A stretch of 21,070 nt of DNA from Lichtheimia corymbifera B2541 (Eukaryota > Mucoromycota > Mucoromycetes > Mucorales > Lichtheimiaceae). Below, piece by piece: positions 19,560-21,070 of this stretch. A program made the position numbers and the translations under genes. Each line of letters begins with the position of its first letter. Position 1 is the first letter of the stretch. The DNA lies in the NCBI GenBank assembly GCA_000697475.1, contig JNEU01000746.1:1-21070 (forward strand), read 5' to 3'. The notes below the pieces were generated by a model. It was not told where the DNA came from. It did not search any database and worked only from the letters and a program-made list of their open reading frames with translations.

Positions 19560-20675
19560 TATGGGTGTGGATTGTCAATCACCTCCTCGTGGTCGCACCT
19601 GGAAACCATCCTTATGGATGGGCTAAGAATTGGCATAGCTAGTTGTTTTACTTTTATTCATAATAAAGCTTGTCTTATAAACCATAATCATAATTACTTT
19701 CATTTAACAAGCCATAGTCGTCTTTTGTATACATAACAATTTATAATTAAAGTGGACCATTTTAACAAGCTATGACAGGATGATGTATAGGAGTATGGGT
19801 AGGGATGGTAGCTTTGGTGGCACTTCTTGGCTTATGGTATGCGTAGCCATGGTAATCGGAATTATTGTTGTGCCTGATAAACAAGGAGGGAGGGTTAAAG
19901 GCTTGCATACAAACGCACTCACAATTTACCCAGCTCTTCTTCACCGCTTTTGCAAACTCAACAGCAGCTTGAAGCCGATCGCTGATCCCGTCTCGACATG
20001 GCGCTCATTAGCAACCAGGATCGGTAAAAGGGTGGCAACGGAGGTGAGCAAGGAGGTAAAGCTAACTTGCCTTTTATATCGGTGTAACTCATATTCTTGC
20101 CCTTTTGTTACTTTTTGGTTTAGCAATCGCGACATGGCAGCGTACAGAACGAATCGGTAGCGAGATTCTGGTCAAGGGCATCAACTGGTGACGTAGTGTA
20201 GAGTATGTAAGACAACATGTAAGGTGTACAACAAAGGACTCATTGACGTTGTATATGGACAAGGATTTTGAATCAACAGCAGCAACCCTTACCTGGGACA
20301 CAATCACGTGATACGATGGCAACGAAGGATGAAGACAGATTTTTTGTCTCTCAGTGGAGCATACACACAATGCATCAACAAAGCACAGCCTATGGAACGG
20401 ATCGAGCAAAAGAGGATGACCAACAATTACTGCCCTTGCATTGATTTCGCATACCTTCGCTACTGGATGAAATAGGTTCGCACTCGTTGAATGCTGGTCA
20501 GAAACGGAATAGGCAACGCAACCAAAGCGTGCATGATAGTGTCGTATCTCAAGCTCCAATACATTCCCGGATACAAAATGCCAAACACGGCATCACAGCG
20601 ACCACGCATGCACCGGTGACACACATACACTCAGGATTCATCACACAACCAGCCCCTTCATCACATGTTGTTAGC
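19560..20675. other. Region with scattered coding-like pieces, no firm gene
   Basis: An AATAAA-like run is near 19661. On the minus strand, 19981-19930 reads DRLQAAVEFAKAVKKSW. It is followed by a well-formed 56-nt intron (GTAAAT...TTTATCAG, 19929-19874) and then AQQ and a stop, which looks like the end of a gene. A TATA-like GATATAAAAGG on the same strand lies near 20080. I could not find matching upstream exons. A 156-codon minus-strand frame (20559-20089) has no recognisable features. Confidence 0.3.
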
Positions 20676-20900
20676 GTACAATTCGAGGATCCGTACAATT
20701 TTGAATTGTACTAGTACAATTTGAAATTGTTCTAGTACAATTCAAAATTGTCCTAGTACAATTCGAAATTGACCTAGTACAATTTGATGTCCTTGAATTG
20801 TACTAGGACAATTTTGAATCCTTGAATTGTCCTAGTACAATTTTGAATTGTCCTAGCACAATTTCATGTCCTTGAATTGTCCTAGTACAATTCAAGGACA
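20676..20900. repeat. Tandem array of palindromic AATT units (21 or 29 bp)
   Basis: Units start TAG(T/G/C)ACAATT and read back as AATTGT(C/A)C. Each is an imperfect palindrome such as TAGTACAATTCAAAATTGTC. Starts are at 20712, 20733, 20754, 20775, 20804, 20833, 20854 and 20883. The spacing is therefore 21, 21, 21, 29, 29, 21 and 29 bases, the long form carrying an 8-base block (TGTCCTTG-like). Confidence 0.88.
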
Positions 20901-20929
20901 TTGGCAATTATGCACGTAGTAAACGATCA

Positions 20930-21067
20930 ATGCGGCGACGGTGCATCTTCGTGACCTATCATTGCAATAGAGGTCTCAGTAACCGCCAATATGCCATTTT
21001 ATCATCATGGGTGTTCTTCAATAAACCAAGCGAATTGTTGGCCGTATTTAACGAAGTCTACGGATAA
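20930..21067 (+). CDS. Short open frame, possible last exon of an unknown gene
   Basis: From ATG 20930 to TAA 21065-21067 the frame gives 45 residues starting MRRRCIFVTYHCNRGLSNRQ and ending ELLAVFNEVYG. It remains open upstream for 14 or more codons into the palindrome array. The composition looks protein-like (aromatic and aliphatic residues spaced as in a folded domain), but it is short and unrecognised. It could be an exon of a spliced gene or chance. Confidence 0.25.
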   Translation: MRRRCIFVTYHCNRGLSNRQYAILSSWVFFNKPSELLAVFNEVYG

Positions 21068-21070
21068 TGA

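Noticed and set aside
20089..20559. 156-residue minus-strand open frame
   Set aside because: No domain, biased composition or conserved-looking motif; it overlaps other frames that look equally good.

Overview
The window looks like a fungal chromosome segment, most likely an early-diverging zygomycete (Mucorales, Lichtheimia-like). That placement is inference. It rests on many short GT-AG introns (50-80 nt), a pair of TPR-F-box-LRR genes, AT-rich intergenic DNA and heavy transposon load. No rRNA, tRNA, CRISPR or bacterial-type operon was seen.

Layout: (1) 1-244, the 5' end of an Asn-rich gene running off the left edge on the minus strand. (2) 303-480, a copy of a short LTR-like element. (3) about 1255-2015, a degenerate 347-bp tandem repeat. 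(4) 2137-2974, a giant near-perfect hairpin element with about 400-bp arms. (5) about 2979-10123, a roughly 7.1-kb KDZ-superfamily (Plavaka-like) DNA transposon. It has terminal inverted repeats, large subterminal repeat arrays in opposite orientation, and two divergently transcribed genes. One is a 14-exon transposase (858 aa); the other is an unrecognised 5-exon partner (378 aa). Both read through without a break under my splice models. A 495-bp solo LTR sits inside one transposase intron. (6) 10140-10368, a small inverted-repeat element. (7) 10708-12766 (-) and 15672-17846 (+), two divergent paralogous TPR-F-box-LRR genes separated by about 2.9 kb of mostly featureless DNA. (8) 18140-18960, a degenerate 311-bp tandem repeat. 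(9) 19164-19555, short tandem repeats. (10) 20676-20900, a tandem array of palindromic AATT-rich units. (11) a short open frame at the right edge.

The most interesting observation is in the right-hand F-box gene. A 182-bp TG...CA element with a perfect 5-bp target duplication (GCGCC) interrupts the coding exon. The element's terminal CA plus the first G of the duplicated target makes a splice acceptor. A GT near its start gives an in-frame phase-0 donor. Taking the element and one target copy out restores the frame exactly, and splicing it out as an intron would leave only four extra codons. The paralogue has no intron there, and a near-identical copy of the element lies at 303-480. This looks like a recently gained intron made from an LTR.

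The second notable system is the two-gene KDZ element itself, with its unequal minisatellite-like ends and its partner protein of unknown function.
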